From an uncultured Poribacteria bacterium (GTDB taxonomy: Bacteria > Poribacteria > WGA-4E > WGA-3G), in assembly GCA_951828515.1 (NCBI GenBank), contig OX639992.1, forward strand, positions 3,326,217 to 3,390,216: 64,000 nucleotides of DNA, written 5' to 3'. Below are positions 1 to 8,740 of this stretch, piece after piece; positions within the stretch are counted from its first letter, which is position 1; each line of letters starts with the position of its first letter. Both the position numbers and the translations under genes were made by a program. Under the pieces are notes generated by a model. The model was not told where the DNA came from, did not search any database, and saw only the letters and a list, made by a program, of their open reading frames with translations.

Positions 1-27
1 ACCGCCAGTAGACGAATAGAAAAAATG

Positions 28-2091
28 CTATTGAAGTAGTTCCACGAACGCTTCGACATCCGTTGTCGGGGCTTGGCAGACGTAATTCTCGCAGACGTAA
101 GCGGTTGCGGTGTTGTCAACTTGGGTCTTGCCAGCGAGAAGCGGTAATGTCTGTCCGTCAGTGGATTCACTGAAAGCGACGATCTTGTTGGGTTGATACG
201 TGCTGTGCAACGCCGTTAACATCGCGTCCGTTTTCGCATCCCCTTTTTCACCAACAATCGCAATCTCTTTCGGTGTTGATAGCAGGAACGCTAACTCACA
301 GAGCAGTTGCCCGGATCCCGCAGGCATCCCCTCTATCTGATGGAAGTAAAGCAACAGGGTCTCAACGGCTTTGTCGTGGAATTCGGGGGTGTCGAGGTGT
401 TTGGCGAGTCGTAAGAGACTGTGAATCGCCATGGATGCCCCGGAAGGCGTGGCACCGTCGTAAGCGGATTTGGATTGGACGATAAGCGTCTCGTGCGCTT
501 TGCCGGTGAAGAAGAATCCGTCGCCTGCGTCGTCCCCGAACTGATCTATCATGATGTGTGCGAGACGTTCGGCTTCAGTAAGCCATCTCGGTTCAAAACT
601 GGCTTCGTAGAGTGCAATTAATCCGGCGATGAAATAGGCGTAGTCCTCAAGATAGGCGTTGAGGTGGCTTTTACCGGCACGATAGGTGCGCAAAAGGAGT
701 CCGTTCTCTTGGGATAGCGTTGTCAAGACAAACTCAGCAGATTTTTCACACGCCTCAAGATATTCCGGTTTCCCGGTCAGTTGATATCCCATCGCCATAC
801 CGCGGATCATGATACCGTTCCAACTGGTGAGGATTTTGTCGTCTAATCCGGGTTTAATCCGCTTTTCCCTCTCATCAAACAGTTTCTGTTTCCCATCTGC
901 GAGGAGAGTTTCCAGTTCTCCGACATCCATCTGCAGCTTTCGGGCAAGAATGTCAGGTGGGGTTTGGACTTGGAGAATGTTTTCTCCTTCAAAGTTGCCT
1001 TGTGGCGTAATGTCGTAATACTCACAGAAGATTTCGGCGTTCGCCTCGCCGATGATGTCTTCTACATCGTTCGGTTCCCAAACGAAGAATTTGCCCTCTA
1101 CACCTTCGCTATCGGCATCTTGCGTTGAATAGAAACCGCCGTTTTCTGCGTCGTACATCTCGCGAAGAACGTAGTCAAGGGTTTCGGTGGCTATATCGCG
1201 GTAGAACGGCTTCTGAGTGGCTTGGTATGCCTCAAAATAGGCAACGACGAGCTGTGCGTTGTCATACAGCATCTTTTCAAAGTGGGGGACGAGCCAGTGT
1301 GCGTCAGTGGAATATCGGTGGAAACCGCCGCCAAGTTGGTCATACATACCACCGCGTGCCATTTTCTCTAACGTGAGTTCGACCATCTCTAAGGCATTGG
1401 CGTTGCCACTGTGATGCCAATAGCGTAGGAGAAAGGGCAACCCCATACTGGGCGGGAATTTCGGGGCATTGCCGAATCCGCCGTGTTGCGAATCGAATTG
1501 GGAACTGTACTGCTGAAAAGCATGGGTCATCAATTCTTCCGTGAGTTCATGGTGGTGTGGGTCAACGACGTTGCCTATCTGTGCGAGGTGTCCGGTAATT
1601 TGGTCTGCTTGCTGCAGGACCTCTACATTCTGATCACTGAACGCCTCGGCAACGGCGTTCATCACCTTTGGGAATCCGGGCCTGCCGTACCGATCGGTCG
1701 GTGGGTAATAGGTTCCGCCGTAGAAGGGTTTCAGGTCAGGGGTGAGGAAGACGGTCATGGGCCAGCCGCCTTGACGCGTCATAATCTGAACGGCGTTCAT
1801 ATAAATTTCATCTAAATCGGGACGCTCTTCTCTATCGACCTTGATGTTGATGAAAAGCTCGTTCATCACCGCGGCGATTTCCTCATTTTCAAAGGATTCG
1901 CGTTCCATGACGTGGCACCAGTGGCAGGCGGAGTAGCCGATACTGAGGAGGATAGGCTTCTGCTCTTGTTTGGCGCGCTCCAAGGCTTCTTCGCCCCACG
2001 GATACCAGTCAACGGGATTATGCGCGTGCTGGAGCAGATAAGGACTTGTTTCATGGATCAGGCGGTTGGTGTGTTGGGGTGTATCGTGCAT
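28..2091 (-). CDS. DUF255 / SPATA20-like thioredoxin-domain protein
   Basis: This is the thioredoxin-fold DUF255 family (YyaL/SPATA20). An N-terminal thioredoxin domain (about residues 5-165 from the chosen start) is followed by an alpha/alpha six-barrel region related to sugar epimerases. The redox motif CHWC lies in SACHWCHVM near residue 57, and the family signatures [14 protein letters not shown] and [12 protein letters not shown] are intact. At 687 residues it has the usual family length. A TTG at 2127 extends the frame, but the ATG at 2091 has a GGAG nine bases upstream and gives the canonical N-terminus, so I start there. It overlaps the end of the upstream small ORF by about 40 bases, which suggests co-transcription with the tRNA unit. 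The cytoplasmic biochemical role of this family is not established; I infer only a thioredoxin-like redox function. Confidence 0.9.
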   Translation of the reverse strand: MHDTPQHTNRLIHETSPYLLQHAHNPVDWYPWGEEALERAKQEQKPILLSIGYSACHWCHVMERESFENEEIAAVMNELFINIKVDREERPDLDEIYMNAVQIMTRQGGWPMTVFLTPDLKPFYGGTYYPPTDRYGRPGFPKVMNAVAEAFSDQNVEVLQQADQITGHLAQIGNVVDPHHHELTEELMTHAFQQYSSQFDSQHGGFGNAPKFPPSMGLPFLLRYWHHSGNANALEMVELTLEKMARGGMYDQLGGGFHRYSTDAHWLVPHFEKMLYDNAQLVVAYFEAYQATQKPFYRDIATETLDYVLREMYDAENGGFYSTQDADSEGVEGKFFVWEPNDVEDIIGEANAEIFCEYYDITPQGNFEGENILQVQTPPDILARKLQMDVGELETLLADGKQKLFDEREKRIKPGLDDKILTSWNGIMIRGMAMGYQLTGKPEYLEACEKSAEFVLTTLSQENGLLLRTYRAGKSHLNAYLEDYAYFIAGLIALYEASFEPRWLTEAERLAHIMIDQFGDDAGDGFFFTGKAHETLIVQSKSAYDGATPSGASMAIHSLLRLAKHLDTPEFHDKAVETLLLYFHQIEGMPAGSGQLLCELAFLLSTPKEIAIVGEKGDAKTDAMLTALHSTYQPNKIVAFSESTDGQTLPLLAGKTQVDNTATAYVCENYVCQAPTTDVEAFVELLQ

Positions 2092-2380
2092 TCGTGTTTT
2101 CTCCAGTCTTGTGGATACTTTGGACAATCAAAAGGTTCTTTTTGTAGGTATAGATTACTCGGTAGATTCCGACTCTCAGTTTAAAATTACCGGCGAAGTT
2201 CCGCTTTTTACCTGCCGCGGTATCCGATTCCGGTTTTTTTTCGAGTGCCAATGCTATGGAAAAGTCCCCTTCATCCGGATTGTAGCGAGAATAGGCATTG
2301 GCAATCAACTGTTCCGCAAAAGCGCGGATAGATCCAAACAACTGGTCTTGGGCTTCTGCCAATGTTTGTTTCGGTTTCAT
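2051..2380 (-). CDS. small RelE/ParE-like protein (putative toxin fold)
   Basis: A 109-residue protein. Its C-terminal half contains [18 protein letters not shown], which resembles the conserved strand region of RelE/ParE toxins (typical pattern LRVGDYRVIY followed by a hydrophobic strand and a basic residue near HK). The ATG at 2380 is preceded by AGAGGA at good distance. Longer readings in this frame run into the tRNA-Glu gene and are rejected. No antitoxin-like small ORF is visible next to it; its neighbours are tRNA-Glu upstream and the DUF255 gene downstream, which it overlaps. Without an antitoxin it may be a solitary or domesticated RelE-fold protein. The similarity is by eye and weak at the N-terminus, so the function is tentative. 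Confidence 0.6.
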   Translation of the reverse strand: MKPKQTLAEAQDQLFGSIRAFAEQLIANAYSRYNPDEGDFSIALALEKKPESDTAAGKKRNFAGNFKLRVGIYRVIYTYKKNLLIVQSIHKTGENTNARYTPTHQPPDP

Positions 2381-2457
2381 TTGAAGGCATCCTCTTTGAA
2401 AGTTGTGAAAAAATGAGCGGTCCCGAAGTGTGGCACCGCTCTTACAAGTGAAAAGGA

Positions 2458-2529
2458 TACCGCTACGGGGATTCGAACCCCGGTTTGATGGCTGAGAACC
2501 ATCCGTCCTAACCCCTAGACGATAGCGGC
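2458..2529 (-). tRNA. tRNA-Glu (anticodon CUC)
   Basis: A 72-nt cloverleaf on the minus strand. The acceptor stem GCCGCTA pairs with TAGCGGT, and the anticodon stem GATGG/CCATC encloses the loop TTCTCAG, giving anticodon CUC. The T-arm carries GGTTCGAATCC and the discriminator is A. CCA is not encoded. It lies 23 nt downstream of tRNA-Gln and probably shares its promoter. Confidence 0.95.
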
Positions 2530-2552
2530 ACATTGGCATATAATAGAAAGAA

Positions 2553-2623
2553 CTGCTCGGGAAGGACTCGAACCTTCACTACGTGGTCCAGAGCCACGCG
2601 TCCTACCGTTAGACGACCGAGCA
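2553..2623 (-). tRNA. tRNA-Gln (anticodon CUG)
   Basis: A 71-nt cloverleaf on the minus strand. The acceptor stem TGCTCGG pairs with CCGAGCA, giving the weak U1-A72 pair typical of tRNA-Gln, and the discriminator is G. The anticodon stem CGTGG/CCACG encloses the loop CTCTGGA, giving anticodon CUG. The T-arm has GGTTCGAGTCC. CCA is not encoded. Confidence 0.95.
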
Positions 2624-2656
2624 TTGATCCACATTTGCAGACCCGTTGCGTTTTTA

Positions 2657-2686
2657 AGTATACCTTAATTAATTCGTGTTTGTCAA
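2657..2686 (-). promoter_or_regulatory. sigma70-like promoter of the tRNA-Gln/tRNA-Glu unit
   Basis: On the minus strand TTGACA (2681-2686) and TATACT (2657-2662) are separated by 18 bp. The expected start lies about 30 nt before tRNA-Gln. The next gene upstream, nuoN, ends at 2710, so this promoter makes the tRNA unit independent of the nuo operon. Confidence 0.7.
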
Positions 2687-2709
2687 TTCTTTTTCAAGTT
2701 TTCAAGAAT

Positions 2710-4200
2710 TTACTGCATCGGTATGACCGAGACTGAGATATTGGAAAGGGTATAGAAAATATTGAGGAATCCAATGAGGATCGTTGGGATGACAAAGACG
2801 CTCAAGAGCGCGAACGTGCCGGTAGAAAAGGTGACGCGTGTGATTTCCTCCCCAGCATCTTCGAGAAACATCGCCTTCACAATGCGGGCATAATAGTAGA
2901 GCGAGACGACGCTGTTCAGCAGACCGACGAGTGCGAGCCAATAGTATCCTTGCTCAAGGACAGCCGCAAAGAGTAGCCATTTTCCGAAGAAACCCGCGAA
3001 CGGTGGAATCCCTGTCAACGAAAAGAGGAAAATCGCCATTGCCCAAGCGACCAATGGGGCACGCGAGGCGAGACCTCGGTAGCCCTCAATCATTTCGCTT
3101 CCTTCCTCATTCGCAATCAGGACAACGACATAAAACGCGCCCAAGTTCATAAAGAGATAGACAACGAGGTAGAAGAGGATCGCGCCAATGCCTTCGGAGG
3201 TGAGTAGGACACCCCCCATCAAAAGGTAACCACCGTGTGCAATGCTGGAATACGCTAATAAGCGTTTCACATTCTGTTGTGGCAAAGCGGCGAGGTTTCC
3301 GACAGTCATTGTCAATGCGGAGACTATCGCTAACATGAGGGGCCAATCAACAGCCTGCATCAATTCAGAACTACCAAATCCGGAATAGAAGAACCTGATA
3401 AACAGAGCAAACCCAGCGGATTTTGATGCGACTGACAGAAAGGCGGTTATCGGAATAGGTGCGCCTTCGTAAACGTCAGGGGACCACATGTGGAACGGGA
3501 CTGAGGCTATCTTATAGCCAACACCTGCCAGAACGAAGGTTATCGCAATCAGCACGGCGAGCGGAGCGACTTCCCCAGATGCGAGGAGTTCCGCGAGTCG
3601 CACGCTAATTTGACCGACATCGCCGCTGCCAACCATTCCAAACAGAAGCGACAACCCAAAGAGCATAGTCCCAGAAGCGACTGCGCCATACGTGATGTAT
3701 TTGAATGCGGCTTCACTGGAACGAGGATTATGCGTCAAAAACCCGGCGAGAATATAGGAGGTAAGACTCACCGTTTCCAACGAGATAAATATCATCAGCA
3801 GATTCGTCGACGATGTCATGAGGAACATCCCAAGGGTGATGGCTAACAAGAGTGCGTAGTATTCGCCTTTCAACCGCGCGTCGAGTTCCTCAGAGCGGAG
3901 GGAAAAGAGAATCGTGGCAGCTGTTGCAAGCAGCAACAGGATCTTGAAAAAACTGGAAAACGCATCAAGTTGGATCATTCCTAAGAAGAGGGAAATAGGA
4001 CCTTTATCGCCGAAAGAGAAGTGTGTGATAAGGACAGCAGCGAATACACAAACACACCCTGCGAGAGAGAGATGGGCAACCGCGAAACTATTCCTGTCCT
4101 TCATAACGAGGTCAAGAAGAACAACGGCGGCGGCAAAAATCACAAGAAGGATTTCTGGACTGAAATAAAGGAGGCTTTCGATGTTGCTTAAGGGTTGCAT
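2710..4200 (-). CDS. nuoN: NADH-quinone oxidoreductase subunit N
   Basis: Membrane-arm antiporter-like subunit of respiratory complex I, involved in proton translocation. The 496-residue protein has about 14 hydrophobic segments and the family core with a conserved lysine/histidine-rich stretch (LAGVGYKIASVPFHMWSPDV near residue 230, then NVKRLLAYSSIAHGGYLL). Its length is typical. It is the last gene of the nuo cluster. The start codon is immediately preceded by a copy of the CCGCAAGGTATAATT repeat, in place of an ordinary spacer. Confidence 0.97.
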   Translation of the reverse strand: MQPLSNIESLLYFSPEILLVIFAAAVVLLDLVMKDRNSFAVAHLSLAGCVCVFAAVLITHFSFGDKGPISLFLGMIQLDAFSSFFKILLLLATAATILFSLRSEELDARLKGEYYALLLAITLGMFLMTSSTNLLMIFISLETVSLTSYILAGFLTHNPRSSEAAFKYITYGAVASGTMLFGLSLLFGMVGSGDVGQISVRLAELLASGEVAPLAVLIAITFVLAGVGYKIASVPFHMWSPDVYEGAPIPITAFLSVASKSAGFALFIRFFYSGFGSSELMQAVDWPLMLAIVSALTMTVGNLAALPQQNVKRLLAYSSIAHGGYLLMGGVLLTSEGIGAILFYLVVYLFMNLGAFYVVVLIANEEGSEMIEGYRGLASRAPLVAWAMAIFLFSLTGIPPFAGFFGKWLLFAAVLEQGYYWLALVGLLNSVVSLYYYARIVKAMFLEDAGEEITRVTFSTGTFALLSVFVIPTILIGFLNIFYTLSNISVSVIPMQ

Positions 4201-4318
4201 ATTTTAATTATACCTTGCGGTTCGGTCAGGTGCCTGGGGTCAATAACGTTCATCGGCGTATATCCGCCTGCGTCGTTGTTGCAGGCTTTCTAATTTACCT
4301 GATTGGCGGAATCCGTTT
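4201..4318. other. nuoM-nuoN gap with small hairpin
   Basis: Besides the start-adjacent repeat, this gap holds GCCTGC..GCAGGC (about 4267-4288) in the context tatccgcctgcg. The same stem recurs at about 6002-6030, and similar hairpins (GCCC..GGGC) lie in the nuoI-nuoJ gap. No gene is seen. Confidence 0.5.
4202..4220 (-). repeat. start-adjacent CCGCAAGG repeat upstream of nuoN
   Basis: On the minus strand CCGCAAGGTATAATTAAAA runs straight into the nuoN ATG. AAGG lies 12 nt from the ATG, and a TATAAT hexamer lies between. The same sequence occurs in front of nuoM, nuoJ, nuoI, nuoD and the oxidoreductase gene starting at 63967. Confidence 0.8.
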
Positions 4319-5830
4319 TTAATTTATCTGCAGGACACCGATGAGGTTGGTAACCGACTCTCTGAACATATCAATAGCGAAGTTGGGCCAGACACCGAGT
4401 ACGATTGTCAAGATTCCGAGTGGCACCAGCGTTAGAATTTCGCGTCCATTGATCTCAGGAAGCTCCTCGTATTTGGGGTTGAGTGTCCCTAAGAAAACCC
4501 TTTGGAGCGTCCAGAGGAAATATGCCGCACCAACAACGATACCGATTGTCGACAAGATAGTCAACAGTTTGAATTTATCGTAGGCACCGAGTAAGGAGAG
4601 TGCTTCCCCGACGAATCCGCTCAAGCCGGGCAGTCCCAAAGAAGCCATGAACGCAAGCGTCGTGATGCCGGTGTAAACGGGCATTTTGGCTCCCAGACCA
4701 CCGAACCCATTAATTTCGCGGTGATGTGCTCTGTCGTAGAGGACACCGACGAGTAGGAAGAGCATCGCACTGATAACACCGTGGTTGAACATCTGAAGAA
4801 TTGCACCAGTGATACCGCTGTCATTACGGGCGGCAAGCCCTAAGATAACGAAACCCATGTGTCCGATACTGGAATACGCGACCAGTTTCTTAAAGTCGGT
4901 TTGTGCCAATGCACAGAAGGATCCATAGACGATATTGATAAACCCGAGAAGTGCGAGGCTGTTGCCCCAGAAACCCATTCCATTACAGAAGAAGTCCAAG
5001 CCTTGTGGGAACATCGCCATGTTGACCCGCACCAATCCATAAGTTCCCATCTTTAGGAGAATCCCTGCGAGGATAACACTAATGGCGGTCGGTGCTTCGA
5101 CGTGTGCATCAGGAAGCCATGTATGGAAGGGGAAGATCGGCACCTTAACAGCAAACCCGATAAAGAAACCCACGAAAACCCAGATCTGGAAGTCGAGGTT
5201 ATTAAGGGCGTGTCCTGCTGTAGCTGCTAACGTAATAAGTGTCGGAATATCAAAGGTTCGCGCACCGGGTGCCCCACTGTTGAGATAGACCGCTATCATG
5301 GCGATCAACATCAGAACGCTGCCGAAGAGGGTATAGAGGAAGAATTTAATTGCAGCGTATTCACGACGGGGGCCGCCCCATATACCGATAAGGAAGTACA
5401 TCGGTAGGAGTGTCAATTCAAAGAAGACGTAAAAGAGGAACAGATCCAACGCAGCGAAGAAACCCAGCATTCCTGTCTCAAGCAGTAGGAACAACGCCAT
5501 GTACGCTTTGATACCTTTTTCGATGTTGCGCCAAGAGGCAATAACACAGATGGGACCTAAAAGTGCAGTGAGGAGTAAAAGCGTCACACTGAGTCCGTCA
5601 ATGCCGATGTGATATTGGATATTAAACGCCTGAATCCAAGGAACGTTGACGACGTACTGCGTTCCGGCAGTCGAGCGGTCATAGGATACGAATAAAGCGA
5701 CTGCGAGTGCGAGTGGGATGAGCGTAAAGAGGAGCGTAACGCGTTTAACCAGTTCCTCCGACTCACGCGGTAGAAGTAAAACAACGATCATCCCAAGCAA
5801 CGGGAGAAAAATCATTAGCGACAGTAACAT
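4319..5830 (-). CDS. nuoM: NADH-quinone oxidoreductase subunit M
   Basis: Antiporter-like membrane subunit of complex I, 503 residues with about 14 membrane segments. Characteristic stretches are FFIGFAVKVPIFPFHTWLPD (near residue 230, with the functional lysine and the HTWLPDAH motif) and KKLVAYSSIGHMGFVILG. Length and motif order are standard. A degenerate copy of the CCGCAAGG repeat (CCTTTTTTAA in place of the GC-rich end) precedes the ATG. Confidence 0.97.
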   Translation of the reverse strand: MLLSLMIFLPLLGMIVVLLLPRESEELVKRVTLLFTLIPLALAVALFVSYDRSTAGTQYVVNVPWIQAFNIQYHIGIDGLSVTLLLLTALLGPICVIASWRNIEKGIKAYMALFLLLETGMLGFFAALDLFLFYVFFELTLLPMYFLIGIWGGPRREYAAIKFFLYTLFGSVLMLIAMIAVYLNSGAPGARTFDIPTLITLAATAGHALNNLDFQIWVFVGFFIGFAVKVPIFPFHTWLPDAHVEAPTAISVILAGILLKMGTYGLVRVNMAMFPQGLDFFCNGMGFWGNSLALLGFINIVYGSFCALAQTDFKKLVAYSSIGHMGFVILGLAARNDSGITGAILQMFNHGVISAMLFLLVGVLYDRAHHREINGFGGLGAKMPVYTGITTLAFMASLGLPGLSGFVGEALSLLGAYDKFKLLTILSTIGIVVGAAYFLWTLQRVFLGTLNPKYEELPEINGREILTLVPLGILTIVLGVWPNFAIDMFRESVTNLIGVLQIN

Positions 5831-5831
5831 T

Positions 5832-5850
5832 TTTTAATTATACCTTTTTT
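5832..5850 (-). repeat. degenerate start-adjacent repeat upstream of nuoM
   Basis: On the minus strand AAAAAAGGTATAATTAAAAA precedes the nuoM ATG. The AAGG, the TATAAT and the 12-nt AAGG-to-ATG distance are kept, while the CCGC end is lost. Confidence 0.7.
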
Positions 5851-5854
5851 AATT

Positions 5855-5944
5855 AGGACTTACGCACTGCCCCGGTAGGTGCGGTTTCTAACCGCACCGA
5901 ATCCTGTGAAAATAGGTGAAATTTGGTCATTTTGCGTAAGTCCT
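5855..5944. mobile_element. 90-bp MITE-like element with 12-bp terminal inverted repeats
   Basis: AGGACTTACGCA at 5855-5866 and its exact reverse complement TGCGTAAGTCCT at 5933-5944 bound a 90-bp non-coding segment. Inside lies a perfect palindrome with 9-bp arms (GGTGCGGTT / AACCGCACC, 5878-5898, 3-nt loop). A second element with the same ends but different inside sequence lies at 47338-47450. The same terminal sequence begins a relic near 13016. The element sits in the nuoL-nuoM gap. Confidence 0.75.
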
Positions 5945-5962
5945 ATTAATTATACCTTGCGG
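5945..5962 (-). repeat. CCGCAAGG repeat, intergenic copy
   Basis: CCGCAAGGTATAATTAAT on the minus strand, abutting the MITE-like element and not next to a start codon. It shows that the repeat is not confined to translation starts. Confidence 0.7.
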
Positions 5963-6077
5963 AGTAATGAAGGACGTTTGAACTGTGATATGCGATCCAC
6001 CTATCCGCCTGCGCCGTTGTTGCAGGCTACGGTTTTGGCATCTAACGCCCTCTCTTTACTGATGGCTGACGGACCTA

Positions 6078-6096
6078 TTTTAATTATACCTTGCGG
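6078..6096 (-). repeat. CCGCAAGG repeat, intergenic copy downstream of nuoL
   Basis: CCGCAAGGTATAATTAAAA on the minus strand, just after the nuoL stop codon. It is preceded at about 6050-6072 by CTTTACTGATGGCTGACGG, half of the palindromic repeat also found inside nuoL. Confidence 0.7.
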
Positions 6097-6103
6097 AGTA
6101 CAG

Positions 6104-8371
6104 TTAGAGAACCCGGAAAATCAAGATTAACAACACAATTCCAGCCAGTACAACGAAAAGATAGGTTTGAATCGCGCCTGTCTGGATCCGACGGACTCTG
6201 CCTCCGATTGCCCATGTAACTTCGGCGACCCGATTGACAATTCCATCAACGACACGATTATCAAAAGCACCGATGAACACAGCGAGGAAATCGCGCGTTA
6301 CTTTTCCAACACCGTTGACGATACCATCAACGATTGTTCCATCGAATTGAGCAAAGAGCCGTGCCTTCCACACCGTCAGGGCAACCAACACACCGTCGTA
6401 AAATTCGTCAAAGTAGTATTTGTGCCAAAAGAGATTATAAAGCGGTCGGAAAGTCGTTGCGACAGATTCGGCAGACAAAGTTCGCCTATGATAAAAAAGC
6501 CATGAGAGCAGTATACCCAATCCAGCGGCGCAAATAGATAGCACCATCGCAATGGCATGTGCAGGACCGTGTCCATGATGTGCATCATCCGCGTGTGCGC
6601 CGTGTGTGTCGTGTCCGCCTTCTTCCGCGGCGACTGCTTCAGAAATGCCGAAGAGTGATAGTGTGATTCCTGCCTCACCGGTTTTGCTGTCAGGTGAGAC
6701 GTGCGCATGCTGCGGCGCATGAAGATGTGGTTGTTCTGGTGGTTTAACATAATCTTGGTTAAACCAAAGTATGTTCACGACGGGCAGACTCAGAACCGCC
6801 AGAATAAGGAGCGGCACGGTCATTGACTTCGGGGATTCATGTGCCATGTCGTGCATCTCCTGATTGCGCGGTTCACCGAAAAAGGTCATGAAAATCAGTC
6901 GGAACATATAGAACGCCGTAATTCCAGCGGCAAAGAGTGCTATACCGAATAGGAGATAGTGGTGAACAGAGTTCCATTCCATCGCCCGCCCCAGCACGCC
7001 GCCTAAGATCGCGTCCTTGCTCCAGAACCCGGAGAAGACAAAAGGCACTCCAGAAATAGACAACGTAGCGATGAGCATTGTGACAAAAGTAATTGGCATT
7101 TTGTGGCGCAGCCCACCCATGTTCCGCATGTCCTGATCGGGCGGGATCTCGGGAATGGCTGTCGGCTGTCGGCTGTCGGTTTCCATCAGCAAAGAGGTTT
7201 CTGGTGAAGTGATATCCTCTTGCTGACTGCTGACTGCTGACGGCTGATCGCTACCTTGTGCGTGGTCGTGTTCATCATCATGTCCATGGGCATGCATGGC
7301 GTGAAAGGCGTGGATGACGCTTCCTGAGCCGAGAAACAACAGTGCCTTGAAAAAGGCGTGGGTTGTGAGGTGGAAGAGTCCAGCAACATAACTGCCAGCC
7401 CCGATCCCAAGCATCATATACCCGAGTTGGCTGATCGTGGAGTATGCCAAAACCCGTTTAATGTCAAAGCGGACGATAGCGATAGTCGCGGCGATGAGGG
7501 CAGTGATACCACCGATGTAGGCGATGACTAAAGATGAGGTCTCTGTCAAAATAGGGAACATCCGAGCCGTGAGATACACGCCGGCGGCAACCATCGTGGC
7601 GGCATGGATCAAAGCACTGACGGGTGTGGGACCTTCCATCGCATCAGGAAGCCACGTATGTAGCGGCACCTGTGCCGATTTACCAATAGCCCCACAAAAG
7701 ATGAGGACCCCCGCGATGGAGAGCCATACCATATCGCCGGTATTCAGGCTGGCGACGAGAGCGAAAATACCGCCTTCTCCGTAGAGTGAGAGCGTCTTAA
7801 ACTTAGTAAAGAGCATCATCATGCCGATGAACATACCGACATCACCGACGCGCGTCGTCAAGAACGCTTTTTTACAGGCGTTCGCGGCAGAATCCTTTTC
7901 AAACCAGAAACCGATGAGCAGATAGGAACAGAGTCCAACGAGTTCCCAACCGATATAGATACCGAGCAGGTTATCCGATACAACCAAGAAAAGCATCGAA
8001 AAGGAGAAGAGCGAAAGGTAGGCAAAAAACCGTGGGTATCTCGGATCGCCGTGCATATAGCCCATTGAGAAAATGTGGACGAGGCTACTGACGAGCGTGA
8101 CAACAATCAGCATGATCGCTGTGACACTGTCCAAGTAGAAACCCATAGAGAAGGTAACACCACCGAGCGAGATCCACTTAACTGTATGAGGTGTTGGATC
8201 GGGGACCACCTCTCGCAGAAGCAGGAACGAACAAGCGAGCGCAATGAGCATTGCTGCGGTGGATAGATAATCCTGTCGCGGGAAACTCCGATTTCCCAAG
8301 CCCAAAAGTCCGAAGATCGCAAATGTGGCAAGCGGGCAAAGTAAGATGATACTAATTAATAGAACAACCAT
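6104..8371 (-). CDS. nuoL: NADH-quinone oxidoreductase subunit L
   Basis: The largest antiporter-like membrane subunit of complex I, with the long lateral C-terminal helix. Core motifs are present: GWELVGLCSYLLIGFW, KSAQVPLHTWLPDAMEGPTP and YSTISQLGYMMLGIG. It is long at 755 residues (about 610-650 is usual). The excess lies in two loops: a histidine/acid-rich loop followed by a Ser/Gln/Glu-rich stretch (about residues 355-410), and a second His-rich loop (about 545-610, HDTHGAHADDAHHGHGPAH). The DNA of the first stretch is a repeat also found between other genes, so that part looks acquired. ATG at 8371, 14 nt after nuoK. Confidence 0.95.
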   Translation of the reverse strand: MVVLLISIILLCPLATFAIFGLLGLGNRSFPRQDYLSTAAMLIALACSFLLLREVVPDPTPHTVKWISLGGVTFSMGFYLDSVTAIMLIVVTLVSSLVHIFSMGYMHGDPRYPRFFAYLSLFSFSMLFLVVSDNLLGIYIGWELVGLCSYLLIGFWFEKDSAANACKKAFLTTRVGDVGMFIGMMMLFTKFKTLSLYGEGGIFALVASLNTGDMVWLSIAGVLIFCGAIGKSAQVPLHTWLPDAMEGPTPVSALIHAATMVAAGVYLTARMFPILTETSSLVIAYIGGITALIAATIAIVRFDIKRVLAYSTISQLGYMMLGIGAGSYVAGLFHLTTHAFFKALLFLGSGSVIHAFHAMHAHGHDDEHDHAQGSDQPSAVSSQQEDITSPETSLLMETDSRQPTAIPEIPPDQDMRNMGGLRHKMPITFVTMLIATLSISGVPFVFSGFWSKDAILGGVLGRAMEWNSVHHYLLFGIALFAAGITAFYMFRLIFMTFFGEPRNQEMHDMAHESPKSMTVPLLILAVLSLPVVNILWFNQDYVKPPEQPHLHAPQHAHVSPDSKTGEAGITLSLFGISEAVAAEEGGHDTHGAHADDAHHGHGPAHAIAMVLSICAAGLGILLSWLFYHRRTLSAESVATTFRPLYNLFWHKYYFDEFYDGVLVALTVWKARLFAQFDGTIVDGIVNGVGKVTRDFLAVFIGAFDNRVVDGIVNRVAEVTWAIGGRVRRIQTGAIQTYLFVVLAGIVLLILIFRVL
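7155..7248 (-). repeat. palindromic repeat inserted in frame in nuoL
   Basis: On the minus strand this holds tandem CAGTCAGCAGTCAGCA, a short inner hairpin (AAGAGG .. CCTCTT) and TGCTGATGG with tandem CCGACAGCCGACAGCC. The same order of parts, with similar spacing, occurs in the non-coding gap at 56678-56826. Half a copy lies at about 6050-6072. In nuoL it encodes the low-complexity stretch around residues 374-405 without breaking the frame. Confidence 0.7.
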
Positions 8372-8385
8372 ACTCTTTTACTTTA

Positions 8386-8694
8386 TCAACCTTTCAAAGT
8401 ATCCATTTCGTTGGGACGGATGCTACCGAACTCGCGGTAGATAGCGAGGATAATCGCCAAAAAGACAGCGGCTTCCGCTGCTGCGAGCACAATCCCGAAA
8501 ATCGCGATAATTTGTCCGCTGATGTCCTCCAGCGGTGTCATAAAACGTGAGAATGCGGCAAAGTTAAGATTACACGAATTGAGAATAAGTTCAATGCCCA
8601 TCAAAATACTAATGGCGTTCCGTCGGGTCAAGACGGCGAAAATGCCGAGTGTGAACAGGATCGCACTGATGACGAGATAGTGTTGTAAAGTCAT
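8386..8694 (-). CDS. nuoK: NADH-quinone oxidoreductase subunit K
   Basis: Small complex I membrane subunit of 102 residues with three membrane segments. The conserved GIELILNSCNLNFAAFSR (glutamate in the second helix) and the acidic residue in the third helix (AEAAVFLAIILAIYREFGS) match the family. Length is typical. Confidence 0.97.
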   Translation of the reverse strand: MTLQHYLVISAILFTLGIFAVLTRRNAISILMGIELILNSCNLNFAAFSRFMTPLEDISGQIIAIFGIVLAAAEAAVFLAIILAIYREFGSIRPNEMDTLKG

Positions 8695-8740
8695 TTTTCT
8701 TTTTTCGGTAGGAGCGATCTCCGAATCGCGACTCCCAGGT

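Noticed and set aside
1125-1815. plus-strand frames opposite the DUF255 gene
   Set aside because: Shadows; the thioredoxin-family reading on the minus strand is continuous and conserved.
8701-8740. terminator between nuoJ and nuoK
   Set aside because: The GCGAT/ATCGC hairpin is short, has no T-run on the minus strand, and the genes belong to one operon; it is more likely one of the interspersed palindromes.
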